Part shown: positions 11,363 through 19,471 of the stretch, in pieces
Layout: each line of letters opens with the position of its first letter
Position numbering within the stretch: position 1 is the stretch's first letter
NCBI RefSeq assembly: GCF_047600445.1
Contig: NZ_JASGKT010000002.1
Location: forward strand, 2,542,001 to 2,606,000
Direction: 5' to 3'
From: Piscinibacter sp047600445
GTDB taxonomy: Bacteria > Pseudomonadota > Gammaproteobacteria > Burkholderiales > Burkholderiaceae_C
DNA length: 64,000 nt
The notes under the pieces: generated by a model
Told to the model about the DNA's origin: nothing
Seen by the model: only the letters and a program-made list of their open reading frames with translations
The model's database searches: none
Made by a program: the position numbers and the translations under genes

Positions 11363-13693
11363 ATGAACGACCGCATCGCCAGCGCGGCGCTGGCCACGAG
11401 CACGGCCCAGGTCGGCGTCGCGCGGCCGCACGAATCGGCGCACCTGCACGTGGCCGGCGAGGCCGCCTACATCGACGACCTGCCCGAACTCGCCGGCACG
11501 CTGCACTGCGCGCTCGGGCTCTCGCCGGTGGCGCACGGCCGGCTGGAATCGCTCTCGCTGGACGCGCTGCGCGCGCTGCCCGGCGTGGTGGACATCCTGA
11601 GCGCCGCCGACATCCCCGGCGTCAACGACTGGGGCTCCATCATCCACGACGACCCGATCCTGGCGCACGCCGAGCTGAGCTACCTCGGCCAACCGGTGTT
11701 CGCGGTGATCGCCACCACGCGCGACGCGGCGCGGCGCGTGGCCGCGCGCGCCAGGGAGGCGATGCGCATCGAGCCGCTGCCGGCGATGATCCACCACCGC
11801 GAGGCGCACGCGAAGGGCCGGTACGTGCTGCCGCCCATGCACCTGTCGCGCGGCGAGGCGCGCGCCGCGATCGAGGCCGCGCCGCACCGGCTGAAAGGCA
11901 GCTTCGAGGTCGGCGGCCAGGAGCAGTTCTACCTGGAAGGCCAGATCAGCGTCGCGATCCCCAAGGAAGACGGCGGCATGCTGGTGCACTGCTCCACGCA
12001 GCACCCCACCGAGATGCAGCACCTGGTGGCGCATGCGCTGGGCGTGCACGCCAACCAGGTGCAGGTGGAGTGCCGGCGCATGGGCGGCGGCTTCGGCGGC
12101 AAGGAGTCGCAGTCGGCGCCCTTCGCCTGCATCGCGGCGGTGGCCGCGCGCAGGCTGAACCGCCCCGTCAAGCTGCGCCTGGACCGCGACGACGACTTCC
12201 TGATCACCGGGCGGCGCCACTGCTTCCGCTACGAGTACGAGGTCGGCTACGACGAGGCCGGGCGCGTGCTCGGCGCCGAGATCACGATGGTCTCGCGCGC
12301 CGGCCATTCGGCCGACCTCTCCGGCCCGGTGATGACACGCGCGCTGTGCCACTTCGACAACGCCTACTGGCTGCCCGACGTGGCGATGCACGGCTACTGC
12401 GCGAAGACCAACACGCAGAGCAACACCGCGTTCCGCGGCTTCGGCGGGCCGCAGGGCGCGATCGCGATCGAGAACATCGTCGACTCGATCGCGCGCGCCT
12501 TGGGCAAGGACGCGCTCGACGTGCGGCGGCTCAACTTCTACGGCCAGGGCCAGAGCACGCCGTACGGCCAGGCCGTCGAGGACAACGTCATCCACGAACT
12601 GGTGGCCGAGCTGGAGGCCAGCAGCGACTACCGCGCCCGCCGCGCCGCCGTCGCCGCCTTCAACGCGGCCAGCCCGGTGCTCAAGCGCGGCCTCGCGCTG
12701 ACGCCGGTGAAGTTCGGCATCTCGTTCAACGTCAAGCACTTCAACCAGGCCGGCGCGCTGGTGCACGTCTACAGCGACGGCTCCATCCTGGTGAACCACG
12801 GCGGCACCGAGATGGGCCAGGGCCTGAACACCAAGGTGGCGCAGGTGGTGGCGCACGAGCTGGGCGTGCCCTTCGAGCACGTGCGCGTCACCGCCACCGA
12901 CACGCAGAAGGTCGCCAACACCTCGGCCACCGCCGCCTCGACCGGCAGCGACCTGAACGGCAAGGCGGCGCAGGACGCGGCGCGGCAGATCCGCGCCCGC
13001 CTGGCGGCCTGCGCGGCGGCGCTGCACGGCGGCACGCCGGCCGAGGTGCGCTTCGGCGCCGGGCAGGTGACGGTGAACGGCCTGACGCTGCCCTTCGAGG
13101 AACTGGTGGCCAAGGCCTACCAGGAGCGCGTGCAGCTCTGGTCCGACGGCTTCTACGCCACGCCCGGCCTGAGCTGGAACCGCGAGACGCTGCAGGGCCG
13201 GCCGTTCTACTACTTCGCCTACGGCGCGGCGGCCAGCGAGGTGATCGTCGACACGCTGACCGGCGAATGGCGGCTGCTGCGCGCCGACGTGCTGCACGAC
13301 GTCGGGCAGTCGCTCAACCCGGCCATCGACATCGGCCAGGTCGAAGGCGCCTTCATCCAGGGCATGGGCTGGCTGACGATGGAAGAACTCGTGTGGCATC
13401 CCAAGACCGGCCTGCTGACGACCCACGCGCCCAGCACCTACAAGATCCCGACCGCCAACGACTGCCCGGCCGAGCTGCGCGTGCGCCTGTTCGAGAACGC
13501 CAACGCCGAGGACAGCATCCACCGCAGCAAGGCGGTCGGCGAGCCGCCACTGCTGCTGCCCTTCTCGGTGTTCTACGCGATCCGCGACGCGGTGTCGGCG
13601 CTGGGCGGGCACCGCGTCGATCCGCCGCTGGACGCGCCGGCGACCGGCGAATCCATCCTGCGCGCGATCGCGGCGGTGAAGGCCGCGCCATGA
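11363..13693 (+). CDS. xdhB: Xanthine dehydrogenase, molybdopterin subunit
   Basis: Catalytic subunit of 776 residues binding the molybdopterin cofactor. Diagnostic segments are CRRMGGGFGGKESQ, NTAFRGFGGPQGAIAIE, GTEMGQGLNTKVAQ, and near the C-terminus KAVGEPPLLLP, which carries the catalytic glutamate. The N-terminal region (SAHLHVAGEAAYIDDLPE) is the usual opening. It lies one base after xdhA and its stop overlaps the xdhC ATG (ATGA), so the three genes are translated as a set. Confidence 0.95.
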   Translation: MNDRIASAALATSTAQVGVARPHESAHLHVAGEAAYIDDLPELAGTLHCALGLSPVAHGRLESLSLDALRALPGVVDILSAADIPGVNDWGSIIHDDPILAHAELSYLGQPVFAVIATTRDAARRVAARAREAMRIEPLPAMIHHREAHAKGRYVLPPMHLSRGEARAAIEAAPHRLKGSFEVGGQEQFYLEGQISVAIPKEDGGMLVHCSTQHPTEMQHLVAHALGVHANQVQVECRRMGGGFGGKESQSAPFACIAAVAARRLNRPVKLRLDRDDDFLITGRRHCFRYEYEVGYDEAGRVLGAEITMVSRAGHSADLSGPVMTRALCHFDNAYWLPDVAMHGYCAKTNTQSNTAFRGFGGPQGAIAIENIVDSIARALGKDALDVRRLNFYGQGQSTPYGQAVEDNVIHELVAELEASSDYRARRAAVAAFNAASPVLKRGLALTPVKFGISFNVKHFNQAGALVHVYSDGSILVNHGGTEMGQGLNTKVAQVVAHELGVPFEHVRVTATDTQKVANTSATAASTGSDLNGKAAQDAARQIRARLAACAAALHGGTPAEVRFGAGQVTVNGLTLPFEELVAKAYQERVQLWSDGFYATPGLSWNRETLQGRPFYYFAYGAAASEVIVDTLTGEWRLLRADVLHDVGQSLNPAIDIGQVEGAFIQGMGWLTMEELVWHPKTGLLTTHAPSTYKIPTANDCPAELRVRLFENANAEDSIHRSKAVGEPPLLLPFSVFYAIRDAVSALGGHRVDPPLDAPATGESILRAIAAVKAAP

Positions 13694-14595
13694 ACACGCT
13701 GCGCGACGAGGCGGCCCGCTGGCTGGCGCAAGGCACGCCGGCCGTGCTGGTCGAGGTGAGCGAAGCGCTGGGCTCCGCGCCGCGCGAGGCCGGCACGCGC
13801 ATGCTGGTCGGCGCGGCGTGCTGCGCCGGCACGATAGGCGGCGGGCACCTGGAGCTGAAGGCGATCGAGCGCGCGCGGAGGATGCTGGCCGACCCCGTTC
13901 GGGCTGAGCCTGTCGAAGCCCTTCGACAAGCTCAGCCCGAACGGAGTTTCGCCCACTACCCGCTCGGCCCGGCGCTCGGCCAGTGCTGCGGCGGCGCGGT
14001 GACGCTGGCCTTCTCGCGGCTCGATGCCAAGGCGCTCGCCGCCTGGCCGCCGGCCGCGCCGCGTTTTCACCTGCAGCTCTACGGCGCCGGCCACGTCGGC
14101 CGCGCGATCGTGCGCGCGCTGGCGCCGATCGACGTGCGCATCGACTGGATCGACGAACGCGACGAGGCCTTCCCCGGCGACGCCGAGATCCCGCCGCACA
14201 CGCGCAAGCTCGCGGTCGAGGGGCCGCAGGCCGAGGTCGCCGACGCGCCGCCGGGCGCCTTCTTCCTCGTGCTGACGCACCGCCACGACCTCGACCTGCG
14301 CATCGCCATCGAGATCCTGAAACGCAACGATTTCGCCTTCTTCGGCCTGATCGGCTCGGCGACCAAGCGCGCGCGCTTCATCCACCGCTTCGAGGTGATG
14401 GGGCTGGCGCCCGAGGCGGTCGCGCGCATGAACTGCCCGATCGGCCTGCCGGGCATCGACGGCAAGGAGCCCGAGGTGATCGCGGCCTCGGTGGTGGCGC
14501 AACTGCTCGCGGCGAGCAGCCGCGCCGATCAGGCCGCCGAACGAACGCCGGCGAGGGCCCGCAGCTCGGCCAAGTCGAGCACCTTGACGCTGTAG
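13690..14595 (+). CDS. xdhC: Xanthine dehydrogenase accessory protein XdhC
   Basis: XdhC inserts and sulfurates the molybdenum cofactor of xanthine dehydrogenase. The protein has 301 residues with an N-terminal XdhC/CoxI domain (LGSAPREAGTRML, GTIGGGHLE, LGPALGQCCGG) and a C-terminal Rossmann-like domain (LYGAGHVGRAIVRAL, FGLIGSATKRARF). Residues 69-85 are encoded by an in-frame palindromic repeat and read VRAEPVEALRQAQPER, which does not look like family sequence. The insert lies between two conserved blocks, so the protein may still work. The C-terminal 22 or so residues overlap the opposite-strand Crp/Fnr gene. Confidence 0.9.
   Translation: MNTLRDEAARWLAQGTPAVLVEVSEALGSAPREAGTRMLVGAACCAGTIGGGHLELKAIERARRMLADPVRAEPVEALRQAQPERSFAHYPLGPALGQCCGGAVTLAFSRLDAKALAAWPPAAPRFHLQLYGAGHVGRAIVRALAPIDVRIDWIDERDEAFPGDAEIPPHTRKLAVEGPQAEVADAPPGAFFLVLTHRHDLDLRIAIEILKRNDFAFFGLIGSATKRARFIHRFEVMGLAPEAVARMNCPIGLPGIDGKEPEVIAASVVAQLLAASSRADQAAERTPARARSSAKSSTLTL
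13895..13944. repeat. REP-like palindrome inside xdhC
   Basis: Two 24-base arms with a single mismatch and a 2-base centre. The outer halves CCGTTCGGGCTGAG (13895-13908) and CTCAGCCCGAACGG (13931-13944) are perfect complements, and the inner parts are TGTCGAAG and CTTCGACA. I recognise this as a dispersed repeat frequent in Burkholderiales genomes; its opposite-strand translation contains PFGLSLSK. No other copy was noticed in the window. It keeps the xdhC frame open. Confidence 0.88.
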
Positions 14596-15314
14596 CCCAT
14601 CACCGCGATCAGCCCCTTGCGGCTGAGCTGGCGCAGCAGGCGCGACAGCGTCTCGGGCGTGATCGCGAGCTGCGAGGCGATGTCGCGCTTGCGCTCGTTG
14701 AGCGCCACCGTGAGGCTGCCGTCGTCGCCCGCCTCGCCGGGGCAGCGTTGCAGCAGCCAGGCGGCGAAGCGCCCTTCGGCGTCCTTGTGCATCAGGTCGT
14801 GCGTGGCCAGCGTGAGCGACTGCACCTGCTGCGCCAGCGTCGCCACCAGGCGCCGCGCCAGCTCGGGGAAGCGCTGCATCAGCGCCTGCACCTCGGCGCG
14901 CGGCAGCGTGATCAGCACCACGTCGGACACCGCCACCGCGTCCTGCGCCGGCATGCCGCCCACCCAGGCGCTGGCGGCGTCCAGCCACGCCGGGCCGTGC
15001 ACGCTGCGCTCGGGGTGGAAGCCGCCGTCGGCCGGCACGCTGCCCAGCGCCGCGTCGCCGCGGGCGATCAGGCACAGCTCGCGCGCCGGCTCGCGGCTCG
15101 ACACCAGCAGGCTGCCGGCGGGCAGTTCACGCACCAGCGCCAGTTCCTGCAACTCGACGACGATCTCGGTCGTCAGTCCCGGGCCGAGCACCGCGGCCCA
15201 GAACGCGCTGCCGCCCGCCGCGAGCGTCGGGTCGGCGGCCGGCACGGCACGACGCGACCGCAGCGGACGCATCGGGTGCACGCTGCGGGCGCCAAAGGTG
15301 GTCTGGGTGTCCAA
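14529..15314 (-). CDS. Crp/Fnr-family transcription regulator
   Basis: A 261-residue regulator with an N-terminal cyclic-nucleotide-binding-type beta-barrel (about residues 40-160) and a C-terminal winged helix (ERKRDIASQLAITPETLSRLLRQL). The N-terminal cysteines of true oxygen-sensing FNR are absent, so it is not a 4Fe-4S sensor of that kind. The chosen start is TTG at 15314, with GGGGAAG upstream; an ATG at 15272 is an alternative. The effector is unknown. The 3' end overlaps xdhC by 67 bases on the opposite strand. An FNR-type half-palindrome lies about 60 bases upstream and could be an autoregulatory or cross-regulated site. Confidence 0.85.
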   Translation of the reverse strand: MDTQTTFGARSVHPMRPLRSRRAVPAADPTLAAGGSAFWAAVLGPGLTTEIVVELQELALVRELPAGSLLVSSREPARELCLIARGDAALGSVPADGGFHPERSVHGPAWLDAASAWVGGMPAQDAVAVSDVVLITLPRAEVQALMQRFPELARRLVATLAQQVQSLTLATHDLMHKDAEGRFAAWLLQRCPGEAGDDGSLTVALNERKRDIASQLAITPETLSRLLRQLSRKGLIAVMGYSVKVLDLAELRALAGVRSAA

Positions 15315-15373
15315 TCGCTTCCCCGGTGAGAACCTCGATGGGCGGAATGTGTCCTGCCCCTCCGGGCACCGTT

Positions 15374-15387
15374 TTGCGGTGGATCAA
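15374..15387 (-). promoter_or_regulatory. FNR/DNR-like box upstream of the Crp/Fnr gene
   Basis: On the minus strand the site reads TTGATCCACCGCAA. The first half is a perfect TTGAT; the second half keeps CAA of the ATCAA consensus, with the correct 4-base gap. It lies about 60 bases before the regulator start. The rest of 15315-15462 shows no gene. Confidence 0.35.
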
Positions 15388-15462
15388 AGGGTCTCCGGGG
15401 TCAGCCGACCGCGACGGTCGGGATTGAGCCAACTCAGTCGGGCGATCTTCTCGGCGGCATGC

Positions 15463-16224
15463 TCAGCCCCGCCGCATCTCGGCCAGCAACTGCTGCGAGC
15501 CGGCGGCGAGCAGCCGCGCGTCGGCGCCCACCGTGACGAAGCGGAAGCCCTTGGCGATGCGCGCCTTGGCCACGTCGCTGCGGCCGTTGTGGATGCCGGC
15601 CCTGACGCCGTGCGCGAGGGCGCGCGCGACGATGTGGTCGATGGCCTGCGCCACCTTGGGGTCGACGTCGTCGAAGGTCGGCGTGCAGCCGAGCGCGAGC
15701 GACAGGTCCGAGGGGCCGACGTAGATCGCGTCCAGCCCCTCGACGGACAGGATGGCGTCGAGGTTGTCGAGCGCCTGCGCCGTCTCGATCATCGCGAAGC
15801 GCACGATGGTGTCGTTGGCGTGCGCCGGGTAGTCGGCGCCGCCGTACAGCAGCGCGCGCACCGGCCCGAAGCTGCGCGTGCCGCGCGGCGCGTAGCTGGT
15901 GTAGGCGACGAAGCGCTGCGCCTCCTCGCGCGTGTTGACCATCGGGCAGATCACGCCGTAGGCCCCGGCGTCCAGCGTCTTCATGATCAGGCCGGGCTCG
16001 AGCCAGGGCACGCGCACGATGGGCACGGTGGGCGTGGTCGAGATGGCCTGCAGCATGCTCACCATCGCCGGGTAGTCGATCACGCCGTGCTGCATGTCGA
16101 TGGTCAGCGTGTCCCAGCCCTGGTGGGCCATCACCTCGGCGGAGAAGCCGTTGGGGATCGCCAGCCAGCCGTTCAGCGCCGCCTGGTCGCGCGCCCACAG
16201 CGTGCGCAGCGTGTTCTCTCTCAT
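15463..16224 (-). CDS. HpcH/HpaI aldolase, probable keto-deoxy-aldarate aldolase
   Basis: A 253-residue class II (metal-dependent) pyruvate aldolase. Family marks are GWDTLTIDMQHG, RVPWLEPGLIMKTLDAGAYG, the metal-binding glutamate in MIET, and the aspartate in YVGPSDLS. The adjacent glucarate dehydratase produces 5-keto-4-deoxyglucarate, so the likely reaction is its cleavage to pyruvate plus tartronate semialdehyde. Other 2-keto-3-deoxy acids are possible because the family is promiscuous. GAGGA precedes the ATG. It is the last gene of the minus-strand aldarate operon, 67 bases after gudD. Confidence 0.8.
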   Translation of the reverse strand: MRENTLRTLWARDQAALNGWLAIPNGFSAEVMAHQGWDTLTIDMQHGVIDYPAMVSMLQAISTTPTVPIVRVPWLEPGLIMKTLDAGAYGVICPMVNTREEAQRFVAYTSYAPRGTRSFGPVRALLYGGADYPAHANDTIVRFAMIETAQALDNLDAILSVEGLDAIYVGPSDLSLALGCTPTFDDVDPKVAQAIDHIVARALAHGVRAGIHNGRSDVAKARIAKGFRFVTVGADARLLAAGSQQLLAEMRRG

Positions 16225-16291
16225 GCTCGTATGTCCTCGGAGGAAAGGCTTGCAGCTTATCGAATCGGATCGGATGCCGGCGCCGCCCCGC

Positions 16292-17617
16292 TCAGCGCAG
16301 CATGCACGGCCGCTTGGGGTCGAAGCGCCAGTTCGGGATCAGGTACTGCATCGCCGCCGCGTCGTCGCGCGAGCCCGAGGCCTGCTGCCGGTACAGCGCG
16401 TGCGCGCGCTCCACCGCGTCGCGGTCGAGTTCGATGCCCAGGCCGGGCCGCTCCGGCACGCGCACGCGGCCGTCGACGATGCGCAGCGGCTCGCGCGTCA
16501 GGCGCTGGCCGTCCTGCCAGATCCAGTGCGTGTCGATCGCCGTCACCCGCCCCGGCGCCGCCGCGGCGACGTGGGTGAACATCGCCAGCGACACGTCGAA
16601 GTGGTTGTTGGAGTGCGAGCCCCAGGTCAGGCCCCAGTCGCGGCAGGTCTGCGCGACGCGCACCGAGCCGGCCAGGGTCCAGAAGTGCGGGTCGGCCAGC
16701 GGGATGTCCACCGATTGCAGCGCCAGCGCGTGCGCCATCTGGCGCCAGTCGGTGGCGACCATGTTGGTGGCGGTGGGCAGCCCGGTGGCGCGGCGGAACT
16801 CGGCCATCACCTCGCGGCCCGAGAAGCCGTCTTCGGCGCCGCAGGGGTCTTCGGCGTAGGCCACCACGCCGCGCATGCGCTGGCCGAGGCGGATCGCGTC
16901 GGCCAGCAGCCAGCCGCCGTTCGGGTCGAGCGTGATGCGCGCCTGCGGAAAGCGCTCGTGCAGCGCGATCACCGCGTCGACCTCGGCGTCGCCGGCGAGC
17001 ACGCCGCCCTTGAGCTTGAAGTCGTTGAAGCCGTAGCGCTCGTGCGCGGCCTCGGCCTGGCGCACGATGGCCTCGGGTGTCATCGCCGCCTCGTGGCGCA
17101 CGCGGAACCAGGCGTCGTCGGCATCGGGCTCCTCGGCATAGGGCAGATTCGTGCGGCGCCGGTCGCCGACGAAGAACAGGTAGCCGAGCATCTCCACCGA
17201 CTCGCGCTGCTGCCCCTCGCCGAGCAGCGCCGCGACGGGCAGGCCGAGGTGCTGGCCGAGCAGGTCGAGCATCGCCGACTCGACGGCGGTGACGGCGTGG
17301 ATCGTGGTGCGCAGGTCGAAGGTCTGCAGGCCGCGCCCGCCGGCGTCGCGGTCGGCGAAGGCGCGCTGCATGCGCTGCATCACCGCGCGCACCTCGGCCA
17401 CCGGGCGGCCGACCACCAGCTCGCGCGCGTCGTCCAGCGTCTGGCGGATCTTCTCGCCGCCGGGCACCTCGCCGACGCCGGTGCGGCCTGCGCTGTCGGT
17501 CAGCACCACCAGGTTGCGCGTGAAGAACGGGCCGTGCGCGCCGCTCAGGTTGAGCAGCATGCTGTCGCGCCCGGCGACGGGAATGGCCTCCAGCCGGGTG
17601 ACCGTCGGCGCGCCCAT
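16292..17617 (-). CDS. gudD: Glucarate dehydratase
   Basis: A 441-residue enolase-superfamily enzyme dehydrating D-glucarate (and often L-idarate) to 5-keto-4-deoxyglucarate in the cytoplasm. Recognisable positions are the KLKGG catalytic lysine loop, metal ligands in LDPNGGW and AEDPCG, NMVATDWRQ, and the histidine in GSHSNNHFD. N- and C-terminal segments (VTRLEAIPV; NWRFDPKRPC) also agree with the family. It starts 7 bases after the Bug receptor stop and precedes the aldolase, giving uptake, dehydration and cleavage in one unit. Confidence 0.9.
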   Translation of the reverse strand: MGAPTVTRLEAIPVAGRDSMLLNLSGAHGPFFTRNLVVLTDSAGRTGVGEVPGGEKIRQTLDDARELVVGRPVAEVRAVMQRMQRAFADRDAGGRGLQTFDLRTTIHAVTAVESAMLDLLGQHLGLPVAALLGEGQQRESVEMLGYLFFVGDRRRTNLPYAEEPDADDAWFRVRHEAAMTPEAIVRQAEAAHERYGFNDFKLKGGVLAGDAEVDAVIALHERFPQARITLDPNGGWLLADAIRLGQRMRGVVAYAEDPCGAEDGFSGREVMAEFRRATGLPTATNMVATDWRQMAHALALQSVDIPLADPHFWTLAGSVRVAQTCRDWGLTWGSHSNNHFDVSLAMFTHVAAAAPGRVTAIDTHWIWQDGQRLTREPLRIVDGRVRVPERPGLGIELDRDAVERAHALYRQQASGSRDDAAAMQYLIPNWRFDPKRPCMLR

Positions 17618-17624
17618 GCCGGCG

Positions 17625-18590
17625 TCAGTCCGCCGAGATCTTGCGCGCTTCGATCAGGTGCTTCCAGCGCGCCGATTCGCTGGCCTGGAAGGCGGTGAAC
17701 TGCTCGGGCGTGTTGGCGACGATCTCGAAGCCGACTTCGAGCAGCTTGGGCTTGACCGCCGGGTCGTTCAGCGCCGCGACGATCGCCTCGTGCAGCCTGG
17801 CCTTCACGTCGGCCGGCAGGCCGCGCGGCGCGGCGACGGCCTGCCACGAGTAGACGTCGGCGTCCTTCACGCCGGATTCGCTGAGCGTCGGCACGCCGGG
17901 CAGCAGCGCCGAGCGCCGCGCCCCGGTGACCGCCAGCGCGCGCAGCTTGCCGCCGTTGACGTGGGCCAGGATCGCGTTGATGTTCTGGAACGAGGCGTCG
18001 ACCTGGCCGCCGAGCAGGTCGCTGATCGCCGGCGCGCCGCCCTTGTAGGGCACGTGCACGCCGCTGGTGCCGGTCTGCAGCCAGAACAGCTCGGCGGTGA
18101 GGTGGTCCGACGAGCCGTTGCCCGAGGAGGCGAAGCTGACCTTGGCCGGCGTCTTCTTCTGCGCCGCGACCACGTCGGCGACGCTCTTGAACGGCGAGGC
18201 CGCCGGCACCACCAGCACGTTGGGTGCCTGCACCGCGACGGTGAGCAGGTCGAAATCGCGCCCCGCGTCGTAGGGCACGTTCTTGATCAGGTAGGGCGCG
18301 ATCACGAAGGGCCCGAGCGAGGACACCAGCAGCGTGTAGCCGTCGGGCGCGGCGCGCGTGACCTGCGCGGCGCCTATGGTGCCGGTGGCGCCGGCCTTGT
18401 TCTCGACCACCACCGACTGGCCGAGCTTGTCCTGCAGCTTCACGCCGACGGCGCGCGCCAGCGTGTCGGTCGAGCCGCCCGGCGGGAAGGGCACGACGAT
18501 GGTGATGGGCTTGTCGGGCCAGGCCAGCGCCGGCGTGGCCGCGGCGAAGGCCAGCGCGGCCAGGATGAGCAGCTTCTTCATGGTCTTCAT
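17625..18590 (-). CDS. Bug-family (TctC) periplasmic solute receptor
   Basis: A 321-residue exported binding protein of the tripartite tricarboxylate-transporter receptor family, which is greatly expanded in Burkholderiales. A Sec signal (KKLLILAALAFAAATPALA) precedes mature WPDKPITIVVPFPPGGSTDT, the family opening; KAGATGTIGA and SFASSGNGSSDH are further marks. The membrane partners TctA/TctB are not in the window, as is common for these orphan receptors. Position before gudD suggests an aldarate or related acid sugar as ligand. The start could be 18590 or the second ATG at 18581. Confidence 0.88.
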   Translation of the reverse strand: MKTMKKLLILAALAFAAATPALAWPDKPITIVVPFPPGGSTDTLARAVGVKLQDKLGQSVVVENKAGATGTIGAAQVTRAAPDGYTLLVSSLGPFVIAPYLIKNVPYDAGRDFDLLTVAVQAPNVLVVPAASPFKSVADVVAAQKKTPAKVSFASSGNGSSDHLTAELFWLQTGTSGVHVPYKGGAPAISDLLGGQVDASFQNINAILAHVNGGKLRALAVTGARRSALLPGVPTLSESGVKDADVYSWQAVAAPRGLPADVKARLHEAIVAALNDPAVKPKLLEVGFEIVANTPEQFTAFQASESARWKHLIEARKISAD

Positions 18591-18623
18591 GGGCGGACGG
18601 GGGTGGTGGGTTGGTCGTCAGTC

Positions 18624-18649
18624 ATCGTACAAGTCGAACATGCCGACTT
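18624..18649. promoter_or_regulatory. Operator candidate before the Bug/gudD operon
   Basis: Two overlapping features lie 34-59 bases upstream of the Bug gene. On the minus strand TTGTACGA (18625-18632) matches the left part of the palindrome in front of the GntR gene. AAGTCG (18631-18636) and CGACTT (18644-18649) form a perfect inverted repeat with a 7-base gap. Binding by the neighbouring GntR protein is inferred from the shared core. Confidence 0.45.
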
Positions 18650-18672
18650 CAAGGCGACGGACCCTGGGGCAA

Positions 18673-19398
18673 CTACCGAGCGCCGACCGCGCGGCGGCGC
18701 CGCTCGCGGCTGTTCGCGAGGTGCGTGCGCATCGCGGCGCGCGCCGCCTCGGCGTCCTGCGCGGCGATGGCGTCGACGATGCTCTCGTGCTCGGCATGCA
18801 CGCGCCGCAGGTAGGCCTGGCGCGCCGGGTCGATCACGCCGGCGGCCTCGAGCCGCGCGCGCGGGATGATCTGCACGCCCAGCGTGGCCAGCAGGCCGGC
18901 GAAGTGCTCGTTGTGCGTCGCGCGGGCGATCTCGCTGTGCAACTGGAAATCGGCCGCCACCGCGTCGCGCCCCTCCTCCAGCGCCGCGGCGAAGGCCTGC
19001 AACGCGGCGCGCATCGCCGCCAGATCGGCCTCGCTGCGCCGCTGCGCCGCGAGGCCGGCGGCCTCGACCTCGACGCCGATGCGCAGTTCCAGCACCGCGA
19101 TCACGTCGCGCAGCGTGGCGAGTTGCTGCGGCTCGATGCGGAAGGCCGAGGCGTCGCCCGCGCCGACCACGAAGGTGCCGACGCCGTGGCGCGTCTCGAC
19201 CATGCCGCCGGCCTGAAGTTTGGAGATCGCCTCGCGCACCACGGTGCGGCTGACGCAGAACTCGGCCATCACCTCGGCCTCGGTGGGCAGCTTGTCGCCG
19301 GGCGCGAGGCGGCCGTCGCGGATGCGCTCGCCCAGCGCGTCGACCACGCCGGCGGCCAGGGTGCGCGGGCGGCGCGCTAGGGTGGCGTCTGGCGGCAT
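18673..19398 (-). CDS. GntR/FadR-family regulator (FCD domain)
   Basis: A 241-residue repressor-type protein. The N-terminal winged helix (GDKLPTEAEVMAEFCVSRTVVREAISKLQAGG) is followed by an FCD ligand-binding domain of helices that usually binds a metal and a carboxylic acid. The ATG at 19398 is preferred: the longer frame opens only at a TTG (19464) and would place the palindromic operator inside the gene. It lies between the Bug/gudD genes and the glycerate kinase, all on the minus strand. It probably represses aldarate use until an acid sugar or its product binds. Confidence 0.88.
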   Translation of the reverse strand: MPPDATLARRPRTLAAGVVDALGERIRDGRLAPGDKLPTEAEVMAEFCVSRTVVREAISKLQAGGMVETRHGVGTFVVGAGDASAFRIEPQQLATLRDVIAVLELRIGVEVEAAGLAAQRRSEADLAAMRAALQAFAAALEEGRDAVAADFQLHSEIARATHNEHFAGLLATLGVQIIPRARLEAAGVIDPARQAYLRRVHAEHESIVDAIAAQDAEAARAAMRTHLANSRERRRRAVGAR

Positions 19399-19435
19399 GG
19401 GCGGGGTGGCGGCGGCGATGTCGGGGTTGCCGTCA

Positions 19436-19448
19436 GTTGTACGACAAC
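19436..19448. promoter_or_regulatory. GntR-type palindromic operator
   Basis: GTTGT-ACG-ACAAC, a perfect 5-base inverted repeat with a 3-base centre. It fits the general GntR/FadR operator pattern TNGT-N3-ACNA and lies 38-50 bases upstream of the chosen GntR start, between it and the glycerate kinase stop. The core TTGTACGA recurs before the Bug gene. Confidence 0.6.
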
Positions 19449-19471
19449 CTGATAGCGCGGGCAAGAGTGGC

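Noticed and set aside
13690..14595. xdhC as a pseudogene disrupted by a repeat
   Set aside because: The inserted repeat is in frame and both flanking domains are complete.
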